A stretch of DNA of 64,000 nt from Photorhabdus namnaonensis. Lineage in GTDB: Bacteria; Pseudomonadota; Gammaproteobacteria; Enterobacterales; Enterobacteriaceae. Below, in pieces: positions 36,605 to 49,279 of this stretch. A model generated the notes under the pieces. The model saw nothing but the letters and a program-made list of their open reading frames with translations, searched no databases and was not told where the DNA came from. Positions within the stretch are counted from its first letter, which is position 1. Each line of letters starts with the position of its first letter. The translations under genes were made by a program, and so were the position numbers. Location: NCBI RefSeq assembly GCF_001684335.1, contig NZ_LOIC01000036.1:1-64000 (forward strand). The letters are read 5' to 3'.

Positions 36605-37253
36605 TCCCTGGATATATTTATAAGAAATCATCAACTGAATTCATCTTATTTTGTTGTTATCGTAATCATTAAATATACGGTGGCATTTTTCTTAACACCC
36701 CCCTGATTTGGTTAACAAATTGTTATATTGTTAACAAAGTAATAATTCGCTGAATTGATGAAATAAGAATTTCTGTAGTGAACGGGAACTTTTCTTGTCG
36801 CTAATGGATAAAAAATATAATTTCTTCAGATTTGAATGAATTATCATCAGCAGTAAAATTTTTTTCTGTCAAATTGTGTACTTGATCAAAGAAATACTCC
36901 CTATGTAGCAGTGGAAAGGCAGGTTTTTCCTGAGATAATGATGTAGTAAAAGCGAGTTATCGGTTAGACTAGTTTCCGCCGCTATTCGCATGCCAGTTTA
37001 CTGACACGTTTTAGCAGCGCGGCGGCACGATCCGTTAAGACTAAGTTTGTTGTTTGTAAATAAATGTTAGATTAATTTTGTCATAACAGACAAAATATTG
37101 TTGAGAGGAGTAAAAACCAAGAAGATTCACTCCATCAATCATTGATTAACAGTGTTTCAGATTTGGTTGTTACCCCTTCCCTTGAATCGATGTGGTGCAA
37201 CACTGCCAGACAAAAGAGCAGACACTTTTGACACCACTTTTGATGAGTAAGCA
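36605..37253. other. nuo operon promoter region
   Basis: About 650 bp without a gene between hexA and nuoA. It is expected to carry the main nuo promoter and sites for ArcA, FNR and NarL, as in E. coli, but none was clear enough to place. TTGATCAAAG at about 36893 is only a partial FNR-like half site. Confidence 0.5.
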
Positions 37254-37703
37254 ATGAGTATGTCAACATCCACTGAACTCTTTGCCCATCACTGGGCATT
37301 CGCGGTATTTCTTTTAGGTGCTTTCGGTCTGTGTGCTTTGATGCTGTTAGGGGCGTTTTTCTTGGGCGGAAGAGCGAAAGCCCGGGCAAAACATGTCCCT
37401 TATGAATCCGGTATTGATTCTGTCGGTAGTGCTCGTCTCCGTATGTCGGCCAAGTTCTATCTGGTCGCTATGTTCTTTGTCATCTTCGATGTTGAAGCGC
37501 TGTTTTTATATGCATGGTCAGTTTCTATCAAAGAGAGTGGCTGGTTAGGCTTTATCGAAGCAAGCATTTTCATTTTGGTGTTACTCGCAGGCTTGTTTTA
37601 TCTGGTGCGTATTGGGGCGCTGAATTGGACGCCATCTCGTTCAAGCCGCCAGGTAAGTAAACCAAGTGTTGTGATTAACATTAACAATAGTCATCCGCAG
37701 TAA
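37254..37703 (+). CDS. nuoA: NADH-quinone oxidoreductase subunit A
   Basis: 149 residues with three transmembrane helices. It is a small membrane subunit of complex I near the quinone cavity. [20 protein letters not shown] (the conserved cytoplasmic loop), [20 protein letters not shown] and [13 protein letters not shown] identify it. The start [16 protein letters not shown] matches E. coli; a second ATG (37260) is also possible. It is the first gene of the nuoA-N operon, 17 bp before nuoB. The last 25 residues ([11 protein letters not shown]) differ from E. coli. Confidence 0.96.
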   Translation: MSMSTSTELFAHHWAFAVFLLGAFGLCALMLLGAFFLGGRAKARAKHVPYESGIDSVGSARLRMSAKFYLVAMFFVIFDVEALFLYAWSVSIKESGWLGFIEASIFILVLLAGLFYLVRIGALNWTPSRSSRQVSKPSVVININNSHPQ

Positions 37704-37720
37704 TAGCGAGGCATTTAAAG

Positions 37721-38395
37721 ATGGATTATACGCTCACCCGCATAGATCCGAACGGTGAGAATGACCGTTATCCCCTGCAAAAACAGGAAATTGTCGCAGA
37801 CCCACTGGAGCAGCATGTTCACCGTAGTGTTTACATGGGCAAACTGGAACACGCTCTGCATGATATGGTGAACTGGGGGCGTAAAAACTCCCTGTGGCCC
37901 TACAACTTTGGTCTTTCCTGCTGTTATGTGGAAATGGCCACATCATTTACCGCTGTTCATGATGTCGCCCGTTTTGGCGCTGAAGTTTTACGTGCGTCAC
38001 CTCGTCAGGCGGATTTTATGGTGGTCGCTGGCACTTGTTTTACCAAAATGGCGCCGGTTATTCAGCGCTTGTATGACCAGATGCTTGAGCCGAAGTGGGT
38101 TATCTCTATGGGAGCCTGCGCCAACTCTGGCGGTATGTACGATATTTACTCTGTAGTTCAAGGCGTCGATAAGTTTATCCCCGTTGATGTTTATATTCCT
38201 GGTTGTCCTCCTCGTCCTGAAGCTTATATGCAAGCTTTGTTGCTGTTACAGGAGTCGATCGGCAAAGAGCGTCGTCCGCTGTCTTGGGTGGTGGGAGATC
38301 AAGGGGTTTACCGTGCCAATATGCAGTCAGAAAGAGAACGTAAGCACGGGGAACGTATCGCAGTGAAAAATCTGCGTACGCCAGACGAAGTTTAG
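37721..38395 (+). CDS. nuoB: NADH-quinone oxidoreductase subunit B
   Basis: 224 residues, peripheral arm subunit that carries the terminal 4Fe-4S cluster N2, which passes electrons to quinone. Cluster ligands are in [11 protein letters not shown] (tandem cysteines), [20 protein letters not shown] and [14 protein letters not shown]. The N-terminus [20 protein letters not shown] is as in E. coli, with a three-residue longer loop after MGKLEH. GAGG precedes the ATG. A 118-bp gap separates it from nuoCD. Confidence 0.97.
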   Translation: MDYTLTRIDPNGENDRYPLQKQEIVADPLEQHVHRSVYMGKLEHALHDMVNWGRKNSLWPYNFGLSCCYVEMATSFTAVHDVARFGAEVLRASPRQADFMVVAGTCFTKMAPVIQRLYDQMLEPKWVISMGACANSGGMYDIYSVVQGVDKFIPVDVYIPGCPPRPEAYMQALLLLQESIGKERRPLSWVVGDQGVYRANMQSERERKHGERIAVKNLRTPDEV

Positions 38396-38513
38396 AATCT
38401 GTCTTTTAGACAGTAGGCGTGACTCAAAGTAGCCTAATGAATGTAACCAGAGCAATGTGTTGCGATACTAATCCTGATCAAAACGAACACTGATCAAAGC
38501 GTTGTGGTGAAAA

Positions 38514-40313
38514 ATGATGATAGATCAGATAGCGCAAGAAAGCGCCCGGCCTGCGTGGCAAACTCACGACCATCTTGATGATCCGGTTGTGAGTGAGCTG
38601 CGTAACCACTTTGGCCCGGATGCCTTTACTGTTCAGCCAACCCGTACTGGTATGCCAGTTGTTTGGGTGAAGCGTGAACAATTACTGGAAGTAATGACTT
38701 TCCTGAAGAAGCTGCCCAAACCGTATGTCATGCTATTCGATTTACATGGCATGGATGAGCGTCAGCGTACTCACCGCCAGGGTCTGCCAGAGGCAGATTT
38801 TTCTGTGTTTTATCACCTGCTTTCTATTGAGCGTAACCGCGATGTGATGTTGAAGGTCGCCCTCAGTGAAAAAGACCTGAATCTCCCGACTGCAACCCCT
38901 CTGTTCCCAAATGCCAACTGGTATGAGCGTGAAACATGGGAAATGTTCGGCATTGTCTTTAACGGCCATCCAAACCTGCGCCGTATTATGTTGCCGCCGA
39001 CTTGGGAAGGGCATCCGCTGCGTAAGGATTATCCCGCTCGGGCGACGGAATTTGATCCTTTCGAACTGACCAGACAGAAAGAAGATCTGGAAATGGAAGC
39101 GCTGACCTTCAAACCAGAAGAGTGGGGAATGAAACGAGGTACCGAGAATGAGGACTTTATGTTCCTTAACCTTGGTCCTAACCATCCCTCTTCTCATGGT
39201 GCGTTCCGTATCATTTTGCAACTGGATGGTGAAGAGATTGTCGATTGTGTCCCGGATATTGGTTATCACCATCGTGGCGCGGAGAAGATGGGAGAGCGCC
39301 AATCTTGGCACAGTTATATTCCCTATACAGACCGTATTGAATACTTAGGCGGTTGTGTTAATGAAATGCCTTATGTGCTGGCGGTGGAGAAACTGGCGGG
39401 AATTGAAGTACCTGACCGGGTAAAAACCATTCGCGTTATGTTGTCGGAATTGTTCCGTATTAACAGCCATCTACTCTACATTTCAACTTTCATTCAGGAC
39501 GTTGGCGGGATGACGCCGGTGTTCTTCGCCTTTACTGACCGCCAGAAAGTGTATGATCTGGTGGAGGCGATTACCGGTTTCCGTATGCACCCGGCGTGGT
39601 TCCGCATTGGCGGTGTCGCTCATGACTTGCCGCGTGGTTGGGATAGATTATTGCGCGATTTCCTGAACTGGATGCCTAAACGCCTTGATTCCTACGTGAA
39701 AGCAGCGCTGAAAAACAGCATTTTGAAAGGCCGTTCTATTGGGGTTGCCGCGTATAATTCCAAACAAGCCCTTGAATGGGGCACCACTGGCGCTGGGTTG
39801 CGGGCAACGGGCATTGCGTTTGATGTGCGTAAATGGCGCCCATACTCCGGCTATGAAAATTTCGATTTCGACGTGCCGATTGGTAATAACGGCGACTGTT
39901 ATGATCGCGTGATGTTGAAAGTGGAAGAAGTGCGTCAGAGCTTGCGAATCTTGAAGCAGTGTCTGGACAATATGCCTGAAGGTCCATTCAAAGCAGATCA
40001 CCCACTGACGACGCCACCACCCAAAGAGCGTACTTTGCAGCATATTGAAACCATGATTAACCACTTTTTGCAAGTGTCATGGGGACCGGTAATGCCGGCA
40101 AATGAATCTTTCCAAATGATTGAGGCCACCAAAGGCATCAACAGCTATTACCTCACCAGCGACGGCAGTACTGTGAGTTACCGTACCCGCGTCCGTACAC
40201 CGAGTTATCCGCATTTGCAGCAGATCCCATCGGTAATCCGCGGTGGCTTAGTGTCTGACCTGATCGTGTATCTGGGCAGTATCGATTTTGTTATGTCTGA
40301 TGTGGATCGCTAA
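38514..40313 (+). CDS. nuoC: NADH-quinone oxidoreductase fused subunits C and D
   Basis: 599 residues, the gamma-proteobacterial NuoCD fusion. Residues ~1-190 are the NuoC (30-kDa) part with [20 protein letters not shown] and [17 protein letters not shown]. After a linker ([20 protein letters not shown]) residues ~205-599 are NuoD (49-kDa), with [46 protein letters not shown] and [16 protein letters not shown]; NuoD lines the quinone pocket next to NuoB. The ATG pair at 38514/38517 starts the protein. The gene is called nuoC or nuoCD in annotations. Confidence 0.96.
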   Translation: MMIDQIAQESARPAWQTHDHLDDPVVSELRNHFGPDAFTVQPTRTGMPVVWVKREQLLEVMTFLKKLPKPYVMLFDLHGMDERQRTHRQGLPEADFSVFYHLLSIERNRDVMLKVALSEKDLNLPTATPLFPNANWYERETWEMFGIVFNGHPNLRRIMLPPTWEGHPLRKDYPARATEFDPFELTRQKEDLEMEALTFKPEEWGMKRGTENEDFMFLNLGPNHPSSHGAFRIILQLDGEEIVDCVPDIGYHHRGAEKMGERQSWHSYIPYTDRIEYLGGCVNEMPYVLAVEKLAGIEVPDRVKTIRVMLSELFRINSHLLYISTFIQDVGGMTPVFFAFTDRQKVYDLVEAITGFRMHPAWFRIGGVAHDLPRGWDRLLRDFLNWMPKRLDSYVKAALKNSILKGRSIGVAAYNSKQALEWGTTGAGLRATGIAFDVRKWRPYSGYENFDFDVPIGNNGDCYDRVMLKVEEVRQSLRILKQCLDNMPEGPFKADHPLTTPPPKERTLQHIETMINHFLQVSWGPVMPANESFQMIEATKGINSYYLTSDGSTVSYRTRVRTPSYPHLQQIPSVIRGGLVSDLIVYLGSIDFVMSDVDR

Positions 40314-40315
40314 CT

Positions 40316-40864
40316 ATGCAAAGTGAAATTAACGCGAGTGCTCAACAAGCGCGACTTGATGTGGTTAACGTAACAGAGTCTCAGGCAAAAGCAGATTTTG
40401 TGCTGAGTATCGAAGAGCACGATGCCATTGAGCACGAAAAACACCACTACGAAGATCCGCGCGCCGCTTCGATAGAAGCATTGAAAATTGTACAGAAGCA
40501 TCGTGGTTGGGTACCGGATGGCGCCATTTACGCGATCGCTGATGTGCTTGGTATTCCCGCTAGTGATGTGGAAGGTGTGGCGACATTTTACAGCCAGATT
40601 TATCGTCAACCGGTGGGCCGCCATATTATTCGTTATTGTGACAGCGTGGTTTGTCATATTACCGGTTATCAGGATGTCCAGGCTGCGATTGAAAAACATC
40701 TGAATATCTGTCCGGGGCAGACGACGAAAGATGGGCGTTTTACGCTGTTGCCAACCTGTTGTCTGGGTAACTGCGACAAAGGCCCGACCATGATGATCGA
40801 TGACGATACGCACAGTTCTGTCAGACCTGAAGAGATTGAAAAGTTACTGGAGCAGTATCCATGA
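40316..40864 (+). CDS. nuoE: NADH-quinone oxidoreductase subunit E
   Basis: 182 residues, 24-kDa subunit with the off-path 2Fe-2S cluster N1a. It has a thioredoxin-like fold, and cysteines lie in [17 protein letters not shown] and [18 protein letters not shown]. Upstream there is a helical bundle with [20 protein letters not shown] and [18 protein letters not shown]. It starts 2 bp after nuoCD, and its TGA overlaps the nuoF ATG (ATGA). The N-terminus is about 15 residues longer than in E. coli ([20 protein letters not shown]). Confidence 0.96.
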   Translation: MQSEINASAQQARLDVVNVTESQAKADFVLSIEEHDAIEHEKHHYEDPRAASIEALKIVQKHRGWVPDGAIYAIADVLGIPASDVEGVATFYSQIYRQPVGRHIIRYCDSVVCHITGYQDVQAAIEKHLNICPGQTTKDGRFTLLPTCCLGNCDKGPTMMIDDDTHSSVRPEEIEKLLEQYP

Positions 40865-42225
40865 CAGCATATTCAGGAATAAAAGAAATTATTCTTACTG
40901 AGGAAAACCATCCTCTTACCTGGCGTTTACGGGGTGATAAACAACCGGTATGGTTGGATGAGTACCGTAGTAAAAGTGGTTATCGTGGCGCTGAAAAAGC
41001 ACTGAAAGGCATGTCCCCGGATGAAGTGGTTTCTCTGGTAAAAGACGCCGGGCTGAAAGGCCGTGGCGGTGCAGGCTTCTCTACGGGTTTGAAGTGGAGC
41101 CTGATGCCAAAAGATGAAAGCATGAATATCCGTTATCTGCTATGTAACGCAGATGAAATGGAGCCGGGTACTTACAAAGATCGCTTGCTGATGGAGCAAC
41201 TTCCTCACTTGTTGGTGGAAGGGATGTTGATCAGTGCGTTTGCCTTGAAAGCTTATCGTGGCTATATCTTCCTGCGTGGTGAATATGTGGAAGCGGCTGT
41301 GCATCTGCGTAAAGCCATTGAGGAAGCGAAGGCAGCGGGTTTACTGGGTAAAAATATTATGGGCAGCGGCTTTGATTTTGAGTTGTTTGTTCATACCGGG
41401 GCAGGGCGTTATATTTGTGGTGAAGAAACCGCGTTGATTAACTCACTGGAAGGCCGTCGAGCAAATCCTCGCTCAAAACCGCCATTTCCAGCCACTTCCG
41501 GCGCATGGGGTAAGCCTACTTGCGTCAACAACGTTGAAACCTTGTGCAACGTTCCTTCAATTCTCGAATACGGTAAAGAGTGGTATATCGGCCTGAGTGC
41601 GGGCAAGAGTAAAGATGCCGGTACCAAACTGATGGGCTTCTCTGGTCGGGTGAAAAATCCGGGCTTGTGGGAGCTGCCATTTGGTACGACTGCCCGTGAA
41701 ATTCTTGAAGATTATGCCGGCGGTATGCGTGACGGCTTGAAATTCAAAGCCTGGCAGCCCGGTGGGGCGGGGACTGACTTCCTGACCGCTGAACATCTGG
41801 ATCTGCCAATGGATTTCGAAAATATCGCTAAAGCGGGCAGCCGTTTAGGCACTGCCTTGGCAATGGCGGTTGACCATGAAATCAACATGGTTTCTTTAAC
41901 CCGTAATCTTGAAGAGTTCTTTTCCCGTGAATCTTGCGGTTGGTGTACTCCATGCCGTGACGGGTTGCCGTGGAGCGTGAAAATCCTGCGTGCAATAGAG
42001 CGTGGGGAAGGGCAACCCGGGGATATTGAAACGTTGGAACAGCTCTGTCGCTTCCTTGGGCCAGGTAATACATTCTGTGCTCATGCACCAGGGGCCGTGG
42101 AACCACTACAGAGTGCCATCAAATATTTTCGTGATGAATTCGAAGCTGGAATTATAACCAAAGACTATGGGAACACTCATCTCATTGCGGGTATCCAGTC
42201 AAACCTGTTGAAACAGCGTTGGTAA
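40861..42225 (+). CDS. nuoF: NADH-quinone oxidoreductase subunit F (NADH-binding)
   Basis: 454 residues, 51-kDa subunit. It oxidises NADH through FMN and holds 4Fe-4S cluster N3. The nucleotide site is [19 protein letters not shown] with [18 protein letters not shown], the flavin region is [20 protein letters not shown] with [14 protein letters not shown], and the cluster ligands are [12 protein letters not shown] (near 357) plus [14 protein letters not shown]. It is translationally coupled to nuoE by ATGA. The C-terminal extension ([10 protein letters not shown]) is a few residues longer than in E. coli. Confidence 0.97.
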   Translation: MTAYSGIKEIILTEENHPLTWRLRGDKQPVWLDEYRSKSGYRGAEKALKGMSPDEVVSLVKDAGLKGRGGAGFSTGLKWSLMPKDESMNIRYLLCNADEMEPGTYKDRLLMEQLPHLLVEGMLISAFALKAYRGYIFLRGEYVEAAVHLRKAIEEAKAAGLLGKNIMGSGFDFELFVHTGAGRYICGEETALINSLEGRRANPRSKPPFPATSGAWGKPTCVNNVETLCNVPSILEYGKEWYIGLSAGKSKDAGTKLMGFSGRVKNPGLWELPFGTTAREILEDYAGGMRDGLKFKAWQPGGAGTDFLTAEHLDLPMDFENIAKAGSRLGTALAMAVDHEINMVSLTRNLEEFFSRESCGWCTPCRDGLPWSVKILRAIERGEGQPGDIETLEQLCRFLGPGNTFCAHAPGAVEPLQSAIKYFRDEFEAGIITKDYGNTHLIAGIQSNLLKQRW

Positions 42226-42300
42226 TGGGTTCTTCACGAAATTAGCAGAATTTTTGATTAACACTTGCTGAAAAGCAGGTCATTTGGAAGCATGCTGACT

Positions 42301-45024
42301 ATGGCTACGATACATGTAGACGGCAAAAAATATGATGTAGACGGGGCTGATAACCTGTTACAAGCTTGCCTCTCTTTGGGGTTGGATATTCCTTATTTTT
42401 GCTGGCATCCAGCGCTTGGAAGCGTTGGCGCTTGCCGCCAGTGTGCGGTGAAGCAATATCAAAACGCGGATGATACGCGCGGTCGTCTGATAATGTCCTG
42501 TATGACTCCGGCAACGGATGGCGCTTTTATCTCGATTGATGATGAAGAGGCTAAAAAGTTCCGTGAGAGTGTGGTTGAGTGGTTGATGACTAACCATCCG
42601 CACGATTGCCCGGTGTGTGAAGAAGGGGGCAACTGCCACTTACAGGATATGACCGTGATGACCGGTCATACATTCCGCAAATACCGTTTCACTAAGCGTA
42701 CTCACAACAATCAGGAATTGGGGCCGTTTATTTCTCATGAAATGAACCGCTGTATTGCCTGTTATCGTTGTGTGCGTTACTACAAAGATTATGCCGACGG
42801 CACTGATTTTGGTGTCTATGGCGCTCACGATAACATCTATTTTGGTCGTCCTGAAAGCGGCACGTTGGAAAGTGAGTTCTCCGGTAACTTGGTAGAAATC
42901 TGTCCAACAGGGGTATTTACTGATAAAACCCACTCTGAACGTTATAACCGTAAATGGGATATGCAGTTTGCGCCAAGTATCTGCCAACAGTGCAGCATTG
43001 GTTGCAATACCAGCCCGGGAGAGCGCTATGGTGAATTACGCCGTATCGAGAACCGTTATAACGGGACAGTAAACCACTATTTTATGTGTGACCGTGGTCG
43101 TTTCGGTTACGGTTATGTCAACAGTAAGGATCGCCCTCGTCAGCCACAGCAATTGCGTGGTGATCATTGGATCTCGCTTAACGCTGAACAGGCTATGCAG
43201 GGTGGGGCGGATATTTTACGTCAGGCCAAAAATGCCATCGGTATCGGTTCCCCACGCGCCAGCTTGGAAAGTAACTTTGCACTGCGTGAACTGGTGGGTG
43301 CGGAAAACTTCTATAGTGGGATTGCCGCGGCTGAACAACAACGCCTTGATATGATGTTGGAAATTCTTCAACAGGGCGGCGTTTATACACCATCGCTGCG
43401 TGAAATTGAAAGCTATGATGCGGTACTGATTTTAGGTGAAGATCTAACGCAAACCGGCGCCCGGATGGCACTGGCTGTTCGTCAGGCTGTGAAAGGTAAA
43501 GCCCGCGAAATGGCGGCCGCTCAGAAAGTTGCTGATTGGCAAATTGCCGCTGTGATGAATATTGGTCAGCGTGCGAAATATCCCCTGTTTGTGACCAACG
43601 TGGATGATACTCGTCTGGATGATATCGCCGCGTGGAATTATCGCGCACCGGTTGATGATCAGGCGCGTTTTGGTTTTGCCATCGCCCATGCATTGGATAA
43701 CACTGCGCCGGCAGTCGAGAATTTGCCTGACGAACTGAAAGCTAAAGTGGAAATGGTTGCGCAAGCATTGATTGGCGCGAAGAAACCACTGATTATCAGC
43801 GGCAGTAACGTCGGTAGTGATGCGATTATTCAAGCAGCGGCCAATGTTGCCTGGGCACTGAAAGACCGAGGTTCAGATGTCGGTTTGTCGTTTGTTGCAA
43901 TCTATGCGAATAGTATTGGATTGGGAATGATGGAGGCTCAACCACTGGATGTTGCGCTGCAACGGATAAGCAGTGGTGAATCTGATACGGCTATCGTAAT
44001 GGAAAATGATCTCTATCGGCATGCCGCAGCAGATAAGGTAGATGATGCACTGAGCAAGCTGAAAAACCTGGTTGTGGTTGATCATCAACGCACTGCCATC
44101 ATGGATAAAGCCCATTTGATTCTTCCAGCTTCCAGCTTTGCAGAAAGTGACGGTACGCTGGTAAATCAGGAAGGCCGGGCGCAGCGTTATTTCCAAGTTT
44201 TCGAACCCTCTTTCTACGACAAATCGGTGGTGATGCTGGAGAGTTGGCGTTGGTTGCACTCCTTGCACACAACTTATACTGAACGCCATTTAGACTGGAC
44301 GCAGCTCGACCATGTTATTGATGCCTGTGTTGAAACAATGCCACAGCTTAAAGGCATTGTTGACGCCGCGCCTGATTCTACATTCCGCATCCGTGGTCAG
44401 AAACTGGCGCGTTCACCGCACCGTTACAGTGGTCGTACTGCAATGTTGGCGAATCTCAGCGTACATGAGCAACGTCAACCGCAGGATGTCGATTCGCCAT
44501 TTGCTTTCTCAATGGAAGGTAACAATAGCCCTAATGCCTATCGTCAGCAGGTGCCATTTGCATGGGCGCCGGGCTGGAACTCACCACAGGCTTGGAACAA
44601 ATTCCAAGCGGAAGTAGGTGGTCATCTGCGCTTTGGTGATCCCGGTGTGCGTCTGATTGAAACCACTGACGGCGGTTTGAACTATTTTGATCAGATCCCG
44701 ACAGCCTTTACTGCGCAAAATAACCAGTGGACAGTGGCTCCTTACCACCATTTGTTTGGTAGTGAAGAGTTAACTCAGCGTTCTGATGTGATTCAGGAAC
44801 GTATGCCGGAGCCTTATGTGATGCTCAATAGCAAAGATGCGGATCAATTGGGTGTGAAAACGGGTTCTGTTCTGGAGTTTGATTGTTTTGGTCAGCAACT
44901 GCGTCTGGCAGTTCGTCTGAGTGAAAATCTTGCTCAAGGGCAGATTGGTTTGCCAATGGGAATGCCGGGTATTCCTCCGGTATTGGCGGGTGTTTCCGTG
45001 AATAATTTACGGGAGGTTGCATAA
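42301..45024 (+). CDS. nuoG: NADH-quinone oxidoreductase subunit G
   Basis: 907 residues from ATG 42301. It is the 75-kDa electron-wiring subunit. The N-terminal 2Fe-2S ferredoxin domain has [20 protein letters not shown]; then [19 protein letters not shown] (N5), [20 protein letters not shown] and EICPTG (N4), and [20 protein letters not shown] (the extra N7 cluster found in E. coli-type enzymes). A molybdopterin-oxidoreductase-like domain without cofactor fills the rest. The frame is open to 42265. ATG 42292 (MLTMATIHV) is too close to GGAAG (42286-42290), so MATIHVDGK at 42301 is preferred, as in E. coli. The stop overlaps nuoH by one base. Confidence 0.95.
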   Translation: MATIHVDGKKYDVDGADNLLQACLSLGLDIPYFCWHPALGSVGACRQCAVKQYQNADDTRGRLIMSCMTPATDGAFISIDDEEAKKFRESVVEWLMTNHPHDCPVCEEGGNCHLQDMTVMTGHTFRKYRFTKRTHNNQELGPFISHEMNRCIACYRCVRYYKDYADGTDFGVYGAHDNIYFGRPESGTLESEFSGNLVEICPTGVFTDKTHSERYNRKWDMQFAPSICQQCSIGCNTSPGERYGELRRIENRYNGTVNHYFMCDRGRFGYGYVNSKDRPRQPQQLRGDHWISLNAEQAMQGGADILRQAKNAIGIGSPRASLESNFALRELVGAENFYSGIAAAEQQRLDMMLEILQQGGVYTPSLREIESYDAVLILGEDLTQTGARMALAVRQAVKGKAREMAAAQKVADWQIAAVMNIGQRAKYPLFVTNVDDTRLDDIAAWNYRAPVDDQARFGFAIAHALDNTAPAVENLPDELKAKVEMVAQALIGAKKPLIISGSNVGSDAIIQAAANVAWALKDRGSDVGLSFVAIYANSIGLGMMEAQPLDVALQRISSGESDTAIVMENDLYRHAAADKVDDALSKLKNLVVVDHQRTAIMDKAHLILPASSFAESDGTLVNQEGRAQRYFQVFEPSFYDKSVVMLESWRWLHSLHTTYTERHLDWTQLDHVIDACVETMPQLKGIVDAAPDSTFRIRGQKLARSPHRYSGRTAMLANLSVHEQRQPQDVDSPFAFSMEGNNSPNAYRQQVPFAWAPGWNSPQAWNKFQAEVGGHLRFGDPGVRLIETTDGGLNYFDQIPTAFTAQNNQWTVAPYHHLFGSEELTQRSDVIQERMPEPYVMLNSKDADQLGVKTGSVLEFDCFGQQLRLAVRLSENLAQGQIGLPMGMPGIPPVLAGVSVNNLREVA

Positions 45025-46001
45025 TGAGTTGGTTAACCCCCGAAATTATTGATGTGCTGATCGCTGTTCTGAAAGCAGTGGTGATCCTGGTAGTGGTTGT
45101 TGTCTGTGGGGCGTTGATGAGCTTTGGTGAACGTCGTTTGCTAGGGTTGTTTCAAAACCGTTATGGACCAAACCGAGTAGGTTGGGGGGGATCGCTACAG
45201 ATCGTCGCTGACATGATCAAAATGTTCTTTAAAGAGGACTGGGTACCCCGGTTTGCCGACAGAATGATCTTTACCTTGGCGCCGGTGATTGGTTTCGTTT
45301 CTCTGTTGTTGGCATTCGCCATTGTGCCGATTACGCCGACTTGGATGGCCGCCGACCTGAACATCGGTATTTTGTTCTTTATGATGATGGCGGGTCTGGC
45401 TGTCTATGCGGTGCTGTTTGCTGGATGGTCAAGTAACAATAAATACTCGTTACTGGGGGCGATGCGTGCTTCTGCGCAGACACTGAGTTACGAAGTGTTT
45501 ATCGGCCTCTCCTTTATGGGCGTTGTTGCTCAGGCTGATTCCTTCAATATGGTGGATATCGTCAATGCACAGGAGCATATGTGGAATGTCATTCCTCAGT
45601 TCTTTGGCTTCCTGACTTTTGCTATCGCCGGTGTGGCGGTGTGTCACCGTCATCCATTTGACCAGCCGGAAGCGGAACAGGAGCTGGCTGATGGTTATCA
45701 TATTGAATATTCCGGTATGAAATTCGGTCTGTTCTTCGTTGGTGAATATATCGGTATTGTCACGGTTTCTGCCCTGATTGTGACAATGTTCTTTGGTGGC
45801 TGGCATGGTCCGTTCTTGCCGCCGTTTGTCTGGTTTGCGTTGAAAACGGCATTCTTCATGGTGATGTTCATCTTGATACGTGCCTCTTTACCACGTCCGC
45901 GTTATGACCAGGTGATGGCGTTTGGTTGGAAAGTCTGTCTGCCGCTGACCTTACTTAACCTGCTGGCGACTGCGGCAGTGATTTTGTACAACGCTCAATA
46001 A
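45024..46001 (+). CDS. nuoH: NADH-quinone oxidoreductase subunit H
   Basis: 325 residues, eight transmembrane helices. It is the membrane subunit that forms most of the quinone channel at the junction with the peripheral arm. Signatures are [58 protein letters not shown] and [20 protein letters not shown] (acidic cytoplasmic loop), then [18 protein letters not shown]. It follows nuoG by TAATG overlap and nuoI comes 14 bp later. Confidence 0.97.
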   Translation: MSWLTPEIIDVLIAVLKAVVILVVVVVCGALMSFGERRLLGLFQNRYGPNRVGWGGSLQIVADMIKMFFKEDWVPRFADRMIFTLAPVIGFVSLLLAFAIVPITPTWMAADLNIGILFFMMMAGLAVYAVLFAGWSSNNKYSLLGAMRASAQTLSYEVFIGLSFMGVVAQADSFNMVDIVNAQEHMWNVIPQFFGFLTFAIAGVAVCHRHPFDQPEAEQELADGYHIEYSGMKFGLFFVGEYIGIVTVSALIVTMFFGGWHGPFLPPFVWFALKTAFFMVMFILIRASLPRPRYDQVMAFGWKVCLPLTLLNLLATAAVILYNAQ

Positions 46002-46015
46002 GGGGGGAATGAACC

Positions 46016-46558
46016 ATGACATTGAAAGAGTTAGTGGTTGGTTTTGCCACCCAGGTACGCAGTATTTGGATGATTGGCTTGCATGCCTTTCATAAGCGCG
46101 AAACCCAAATGTATCCAGAGGAACCGGTTTATCTGCCGCCCCGTTACCGTGGCCGTATTGTGTTGACGCGCGATCCGGACGGTGAAGAGCGTTGTGTCGC
46201 CTGTAACCTGTGTGCTGCCGTTTGTCCGGTGGGATGTATCTCACTGCAAAAAGCTGAACATAAAGATGGTCGTTGGTATCCAGAATTTTTCCGCGTTAAC
46301 TTCTCACGTTGTATTTTCTGTGGCTTATGTGAAGAAGCTTGCCCGACGACTGCGATCCAATTAACGCCGGATTTCGAAATGGGGGAATTTAAGCGCCAGG
46401 ATTTGGTGTATGAAAAAGAGGATCTGACGATTTCAGGTCCGGGTAAATATCCTGATTATAACTTTTACCGTAAGACAGGTATGGCGATTGACGGCAAATC
46501 GAAAGGTGAAGCCGACAATGAAGCGAAACCTATCGACGTTAAAAGCCTGTTGCCGTAA
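46016..46558 (+). CDS. nuoI: NADH-quinone oxidoreductase subunit I
   Basis: 180 residues, the TYKY ferredoxin-type subunit with two 4Fe-4S clusters (N6a and N6b). The two CxxCxxCxxxCP motifs are [19 protein letters not shown] and [20 protein letters not shown], following [17 protein letters not shown]. It transfers electrons from NuoG to NuoB. The ATG at 46016 is preceded by AAGGGGGGAA. Length equals that of E. coli. Confidence 0.97.
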   Translation: MTLKELVVGFATQVRSIWMIGLHAFHKRETQMYPEEPVYLPPRYRGRIVLTRDPDGEERCVACNLCAAVCPVGCISLQKAEHKDGRWYPEFFRVNFSRCIFCGLCEEACPTTAIQLTPDFEMGEFKRQDLVYEKEDLTISGPGKYPDYNFYRKTGMAIDGKSKGEADNEAKPIDVKSLLP

Positions 46559-46570
46559 GGAGCGATATTC

Positions 46571-47116
46571 ATGGAATTTACGTTTTATACTGCCGGGCTG
46601 ATTGCCATATTGGCAACTATCAGGGTGATTACCCATACCAATCCGATACACGCGCTTTTGTATCTGATTGTGTCTCTGCTGGCGCTTTCAGCGGTGTTTT
46701 TTTCGCTGGGCGCTTATTTTGCCGGTGCGCTAGAGATCATCGTCTACGCCGGGGCCATCATGGTGCTGTTTGTTTTCGTGGTGATGATGCTTAACCTTGG
46801 CAAATCTGTTGTTGAACAAGAGCGTGTCTGGTTGAAACCGAGGACCTGGATTGGTCCGGGGATACTGTCAGCCGTGCTGCTTGTTGTGCTGGTGTATACC
46901 ATTATCAATGTTTCTCATGGCGATATTGCTGACAATATCACCGGTGAAGTTATCAGTGCTAAAGAAGTGGGTATCAGTTTGTTTGGCCCGTATGTATTGG
47001 CCGTTGAACTGGCTTCTTTGCTATTACTTGCCGGTATGGTGGTGGCGTACCACATAGGCCGTGAGCACAAACAGGGTGAAGTGCTCAGCAACCGAAATGC
47101 GGAGGAACAACCATGA
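46571..47116 (+). CDS. nuoJ: NADH-quinone oxidoreductase subunit J
   Basis: 181 residues, five transmembrane helices. It is a membrane-arm subunit with the pi-bulge helix important for coupling: [20 protein letters not shown], preceded by [20 protein letters not shown]. The C-terminus continues to [26 protein letters not shown] precedes the ATG, and its TGA overlaps the nuoK start (ATGA). Confidence 0.96.
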   Translation: MEFTFYTAGLIAILATIRVITHTNPIHALLYLIVSLLALSAVFFSLGAYFAGALEIIVYAGAIMVLFVFVVMMLNLGKSVVEQERVWLKPRTWIGPGILSAVLLVVLVYTIINVSHGDIADNITGEVISAKEVGISLFGPYVLAVELASLLLLAGMVVAYHIGREHKQGEVLSNRNAEEQP

Positions 47117-47415
47117 TACCTCTTCAACATGGACTGATTTTGGCGGCCATTCTATTTGTGTTGGGCCTGACCGGGCTCATCATTCGCCGTAATCTGTTGT
47201 TTATGTTAATTGGACTCGAAGTGATGATTAATGCTGCGGCTTTGGCTTTTGTTGTGGTAGGCAGCTATTGGGGCCAGCCAGATGGTCAGGTGATGTTTAT
47301 TTTGGCTATCAGCTTGGCGGCGGCAGAGGCGAGTATTGGCCTGGCGCTGTTATTGCAGCTCTATCGTCGTCGCCAGAATCTGAATATTGATATAGTCAGT
47401 GAGATGCGCGGATGA
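47113..47415 (+). CDS. nuoK: NADH-quinone oxidoreductase subunit K
   Basis: 100 residues, three transmembrane helices, homologous to MrpC/ND4L. Conserved intramembrane glutamates of the proton path are visible in [20 protein letters not shown] and [20 protein letters not shown]. It starts by ATGA overlap with nuoJ and overlaps nuoL in the same way. Length is exactly that of E. coli. Confidence 0.97.
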   Translation: MIPLQHGLILAAILFVLGLTGLIIRRNLLFMLIGLEVMINAAALAFVVVGSYWGQPDGQVMFILAISLAAAEASIGLALLLQLYRRRQNLNIDIVSEMRG

Positions 47416-49259
47416 ACTTACTCTATTTAACAATTCTGCTGCCACTGCTGGGATTTTTGCTGTTGGCATTTTCCCGTGGCCGCTGGTCTGAAAATATATC
47501 AGCCACCATCGGGATTAGTTCTGTTGGTTTGGCTGCGTTGGTTACCTTATGGGTTGCTATCGATTTCAACAGTCAGAATGGTGCGGGTGATCTGGTTTAC
47601 AGTCAGAACCTGTGGAACTGGATGGAAGTTGGGAATTTCAGTATCCCGTTCACTCTGGTGCTTGATGGTTTATCGCTTACCATGTTGAGTGTGGTAACCG
47701 GTGTTGGTTTCCTGATCCATATGTATGCCTCGTGGTATATGCGTGGTGAAGAGGGTTATTCCCGTTTCTTCGCTTATACCAACCTGTTTATCGCCAGCAT
47801 GGTGATATTGGTTCTGGCAGATAACATGATGCTGATGTATCTCGGTTGGGAAGGGGTAGGTCTGTGCAGTTATTTGCTGATTGGCTTCTACTATACCAAT
47901 CCGGCGAATGGCGCCGCGGCAATGAAAGCCTTTGTCGTTACCCGTGTGGGTGATGTCTTCCTGGCTATCGGCATGTTCATTCTGTATGACAATCTGGGAA
48001 CCTTGAACTTCCGCGAGTTGGCGATTTTAGCGCCGCAACATCTGGAAGCCGGTTCTTCGGTGATTACTTGGGCGACCCTGATGATATTGGGGGGAGCGGT
48101 AGGTAAATCAGCCCAGTTGCCGTTACAAACTTGGTTGGCCGATGCGATGGCAGGTCCAACGCCGGTTTCTGCGCTGATTCACGCCGCGACGATGGTAACC
48201 GCCGGGGTGTATTTGGTCGCGCGTAGCCACGGCTTATTCCTGATGGCGCCGGAAATCCTGCAACTGGTTGGCACTATCGGTGCTGTCACGCTGGTGTTGG
48301 CAGGTTTTGCTGCGTTAGTGCAAACCGATATTAAGCGTGTATTGGCTTATTCAACCATGAGCCAGATTGGCTACATGTTCTTGGCGTTGGGTGTTCAGGC
48401 GTGGGATGCGGCAATCTTCCACCTGATGACTCATGCTTTCTTTAAGGCGCTGTTGTTCTTGGCATCGGGTTCCGTCATTCTGGCCTGTCACCACGAGCAG
48501 AATATTTTCAAAATGGGAGGGTTGCGTAAATCCATTCCGTTGGTTTATGTCTGCTTCTTGGTGGGTGGCGCGGCGTTGTCAGCGTTGCCAATCGTCACTG
48601 CCGGTTTCTACAGTAAAGATGAAATTCTGTGGGGAGCAATGTCACATGGCCATATCAACCTAATGTTGGCGGGTTTGGCGGGGGCATTTATGACTTCCTT
48701 GTATACTTTCCGCATGATTTTCATTGTTTTCCACGGTGAGGCGAAAACAAAAGCCCATCCTGTTAAAGGTATTACCCATCACCTGCCGTTACTGGTATTG
48801 CTGGTGCTTTCCACCTTTGTGGGCGCACTGATTGCGCCGCCATTGGCGGGTGTGTTGCCGGGAAGCCATGCAACGGATCACACAGGTAAAATGACCCTGG
48901 AAGTGGTTTCTGGCGTGATCGCTGTGGCGGGTATTTTGCTGGCAATGGCACTGTATCTGGGTAAACGTCAGTTGGTGAATGGTGTGGCACAAAGTGCTCC
49001 GGGGCGTTTCTTCTCCGTGTGGTGGTTTAATGCTTGGGGCTTTGATGTTCTCTATGACTGGGTATTTGTTAAGCCGTTCAAGAACATTACACATGTATTG
49101 CGAAACGATCCGCTGAATTCACTGATGAATATTCCTGCGGTGTTATCACGCTGGAGTAACAAAGGTCTTAGCCTGAGTGAAAATGGACAGGTCCGTTGGT
49201 ACGTTGCCTCTATGGGGTTGGGTGCAGTGCTGGTTTTAGCTCTGCTGCTACTGGTTTAA
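47412..49259 (+). CDS. nuoL: NADH-quinone oxidoreductase subunit L
   Basis: 615 residues, the largest Mrp-antiporter-like subunit at the tip of the membrane arm, with a long C-terminal lateral helix along the arm. Motifs include [20 protein letters not shown] (essential Glu), [40 protein letters not shown] (broken-helix Lys region follows), [20 protein letters not shown] and [20 protein letters not shown]. It pumps protons. The start is coupled to nuoK by ATGA. Confidence 0.97.
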   Translation: MNLLYLTILLPLLGFLLLAFSRGRWSENISATIGISSVGLAALVTLWVAIDFNSQNGAGDLVYSQNLWNWMEVGNFSIPFTLVLDGLSLTMLSVVTGVGFLIHMYASWYMRGEEGYSRFFAYTNLFIASMVILVLADNMMLMYLGWEGVGLCSYLLIGFYYTNPANGAAAMKAFVVTRVGDVFLAIGMFILYDNLGTLNFRELAILAPQHLEAGSSVITWATLMILGGAVGKSAQLPLQTWLADAMAGPTPVSALIHAATMVTAGVYLVARSHGLFLMAPEILQLVGTIGAVTLVLAGFAALVQTDIKRVLAYSTMSQIGYMFLALGVQAWDAAIFHLMTHAFFKALLFLASGSVILACHHEQNIFKMGGLRKSIPLVYVCFLVGGAALSALPIVTAGFYSKDEILWGAMSHGHINLMLAGLAGAFMTSLYTFRMIFIVFHGEAKTKAHPVKGITHHLPLLVLLVLSTFVGALIAPPLAGVLPGSHATDHTGKMTLEVVSGVIAVAGILLAMALYLGKRQLVNGVAQSAPGRFFSVWWFNAWGFDVLYDWVFVKPFKNITHVLRNDPLNSLMNIPAVLSRWSNKGLSLSENGQVRWYVASMGLGAVLVLALLLLV

Positions 49260-49279
49260 TTTAAGGGATACATTGCGCC

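Noticed and set aside
36893-36903. FNR site upstream of nuo
   Set aside because: Only one half of TTGAT-N4-ATCAA is present in usable form; not enough to call.
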